Positions 62,889-64,000 of a stretch of 64,000 nucleotides of DNA are shown one piece after another. The translations under genes and the position numbers were made by a program. The notes beneath the pieces were generated by a model that worked only from the letters and a program-made list of their open reading frames with translations, was not told the DNA's origin and did no database searches. Within the stretch, counting starts at the first letter, position 1. Each line of letters starts with the position of its first letter. This DNA is from Paraburkholderia sp. SOS3 (GTDB taxonomy: Bacteria; Pseudomonadota; Gammaproteobacteria; Burkholderiales; Burkholderiaceae): assembly GCF_001922345.1 (NCBI RefSeq), contig NZ_CP018811.1, forward strand, positions 558,001 through 622,000. Direction: 5' to 3'.

Positions 62889-63062
62889 TTACTGGATGAC
62901 GCCGCGCGGCAGGAAAACGAGAAAGTAGAAGCCGATCCAGATTGCCAGCACGACGAGCGCGGCGACGCCGGCGAGCGCGATCGCGCCGCTCGGCCCGGCG
63001 GCGACGATGCGCTCGACGTCTTCGTCGGAAGCGCCGGCGCTGGAGGATTCGTTGACATCCAT
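62889..63062 (-). CDS. Small single-helix oxidase subunit (IIa-like)
   Basis: 57 residues: an acidic N-terminus and one helix (AIALAGVAALVVLAIWIGFYF), ending LPRGVIQ. Its place just before subunit II matches the subunit IIa of ba3 oxidases, which supplies the helix missing from the one-helix subunit II. I start at 63062 because GGGAG lies 9 bases before; ATGs at 63068 and 63083 are possible. Confidence 0.75.
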   Translation of the reverse strand: MDVNESSSAGASDEDVERIVAAGPSGAIALAGVAALVVLAIWIGFYFLVFLPRGVIQ

Positions 63063-63126
63063 CTGCATGTTCTCCCGATGCAAAGGGTTCGGCGCGGCAG
63101 CCGCGAAGCGGCCGCGCCACGCGCTT

Positions 63127-64000
63127 TCAGCGCAGCGGCGCGTTGCGCAGGTCGTTCACTTCTTTCGGCGTCACCGGCAGCCCGTGATTGCCCCACGCGG
63201 TACGGATATACGTGACAACCGCGGCCGCATCGGCATCGTTCAGTTCCTGTGCGAAAGGCGGCATGCCGTAGGGCTCGGGGTTACGCCGCGTGCCGGGCGG
63301 GAAGCCGCCGTTCAGCACGATACGGATCGGGTTGACGGCCGAGTCCATTTCGATCGATTGATTGCGCGCGAGCGGCGGGTAGTGCTGCAGCTTGCCCTCG
63401 CCGTTCGCGCCGTGGCACATCGCGCATTTGTCCGCGTAGATATGCTCGCCCCGCGCGAATATCTTCGGATCGGCCTTTGCCGACGGGCCGGTCTTGCGGC
63501 CGGGGTCGTTGTCGGGCAGCGACTTCAGGTAGACGGCCATCGCCTTGACGTCGTCGTCGTTCATGTACTGCAGGCTGTGATAGGTCACCTCGGCCATCGG
63601 ACCGTACACGGCGCCGCGATCGGAAATGCCCGCTTGCAGCAGGTCGACGATGTCCTTGATGCTCCAGTCGCCGAGGCCGCCGTCCTTGTCCGAGGTCAGC
63701 GACGGCGCGTACCAGTTCTGCACCGGAATCAGGCCGCCCGCGAACTGCTTGTCGCGCGACGAGCCGCCGAGCATGTTGATCTTCGTGTGGCACATCGTGC
63801 AGTGGCCGAGCCCTTCGACGAGGTAAGCGCCGCGGTTCCATTCGACCGAGCGCGTCGGATCGGGCTTGAATTCGCCTTCGCGGAAATAGAGCGAGCGCCA
63901 GCCGATCAGCAGATCGCGATGATTGAACGGGAAGCGCAGTTCGTGCGGTCGGTTCGGCTGATGCACGGGCGGCACCGACATCAGGTACGCGAAGATTGCA
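63127..64000 (-). CDS. Multihaem cytochrome c, start beyond window
   Basis: The frame is open through base 64000, so the N-terminus is missing; the visible part has about 290 residues. Haem sites CTMCH (after GAYLVEGLGH) and CAMCH (after GEHIYADK) mark two cytochrome c domains. The text upstream (FAYLMSVPPVHQ) resembles the end of a preceding cytochrome c domain, so the protein is likely trihaem, like the cytochrome subunits of membrane alcohol dehydrogenases. It heads the ba3 cluster, 64 bases before the small subunit. Confidence 0.85.
   Translation of the reverse strand, partial: AIFAYLMSVPPVHQPNRPHELRFPFNHRDLLIGWRSLYFREGEFKPDPTRSVEWNRGAYLVEGLGHCTMCHTKINMLGGSSRDKQFAGGLIPVQNWYAPSLTSDKDGGLGDWSIKDIVDLLQAGISDRGAVYGPMAEVTYHSLQYMNDDDVKAMAVYLKSLPDNDPGRKTGPSAKADPKIFARGEHIYADKCAMCHGANGEGKLQHYPPLARNQSIEMDSAVNPIRIVLNGGFPPGTRRNPEPYGMPPFAQELNDADAAAVVTYIRTAWGNHGLPVTPKEVNDLRNAPLR

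Overview
The window reads as ordinary chromosome of a high-GC beta-proteobacterium of the Burkholderiaceae, closest in gene content and order to Burkholderia/Paraburkholderia and relatives. The reasons are the kdsD-kdsC-lptC-lptA-lptB-rpoN-hpf-ptsN-hprK-rapZ block, the lolB-ispE-tRNA-Gln-prs-rplY-pth block, the CydP and CydX companions of the bd oxidase, a CIRCE element in front of rpoH, and strong G/C third-position bias. I see no phage, insertion sequence, CRISPR array or rRNA. The species cannot be fixed from this alone.

Layout. 1-4074: the end of a fused HPr/enzyme I phosphotransferase and the N-acetylglucosamine-type EIICB permease (plus strand, ending at a terminator). 4081-7289: the cytochrome bd operon cydP-cydA-cydB-cydX (minus). 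7513-8722: rpoH with its terminator, a sigma-E-like promoter and a perfect CIRCE operator. 8932-9924: a PagL-type lipid A deacylase and an NTF2-like protein. 10170-12328: leuA preceded by a leucine-rich leader peptide and a good sigma-70 promoter. 12396-19638: a YbiB-like protein, fumarylpyruvate/fumarylacetoacetate hydrolase, maiA, ftsY, rsmD, coaD, ferredoxin and hisC. 19687-25897: pth, rplY, prs, tRNA-Gln, ispE, lolB and a TPR protein (minus). 25985-27952: mutM and mutY. 27984-37581: a long minus-strand block for PTS-Ntr and HPr control, ribosome hibernation, sigma-54, LPS export and Kdo synthesis. 37718-43158: a KefB-type antiporter, apt, a LysE exporter, a NUDIX protein and purU (plus). 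43193-47080: a divergent iron-uptake pair (PepSY membrane protein and TonB receptor) around two identical Fur-box-like sequences. 47206-53316: an AI-2E-type permease, uvrA, an MFS transporter and ssb. 53515-58890: accessory genes (a short sigma-like factor, two LysR regulators, a BON protein, a cytochrome c, an SDR enzyme). 58887-64000: a DUF4239 membrane protein and a ba3-type (class B) heme-copper oxidase cluster with flanking c-type cytochromes, cut by the window end.

How they work together. Two terminal oxidases with different oxygen use are encoded here (bd and ba3). Two PTS branches meet: a sugar branch (EI-HPr fusion plus EIICB) and the regulatory branch (EIIA-Ntr, HPr kinase/phosphorylase, RapZ). 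The envelope block couples Kdo synthesis to Lpt transport. Regulation is readable in several places: the rpoH control region, the leuA leader, the Fur-like boxes, an FNR-like box before cyd, and an inverted repeat between an SDR gene and its LysR neighbour.

No wholly new multi-gene system is evident. The observations most worth following are the leuA leader, the stacked rpoH control elements, the second cysteine-less EIIB domain in the PTS permease, the sigma-like factor with a CxC-x12-CxxC cluster, and the ba3 oxidase cluster.
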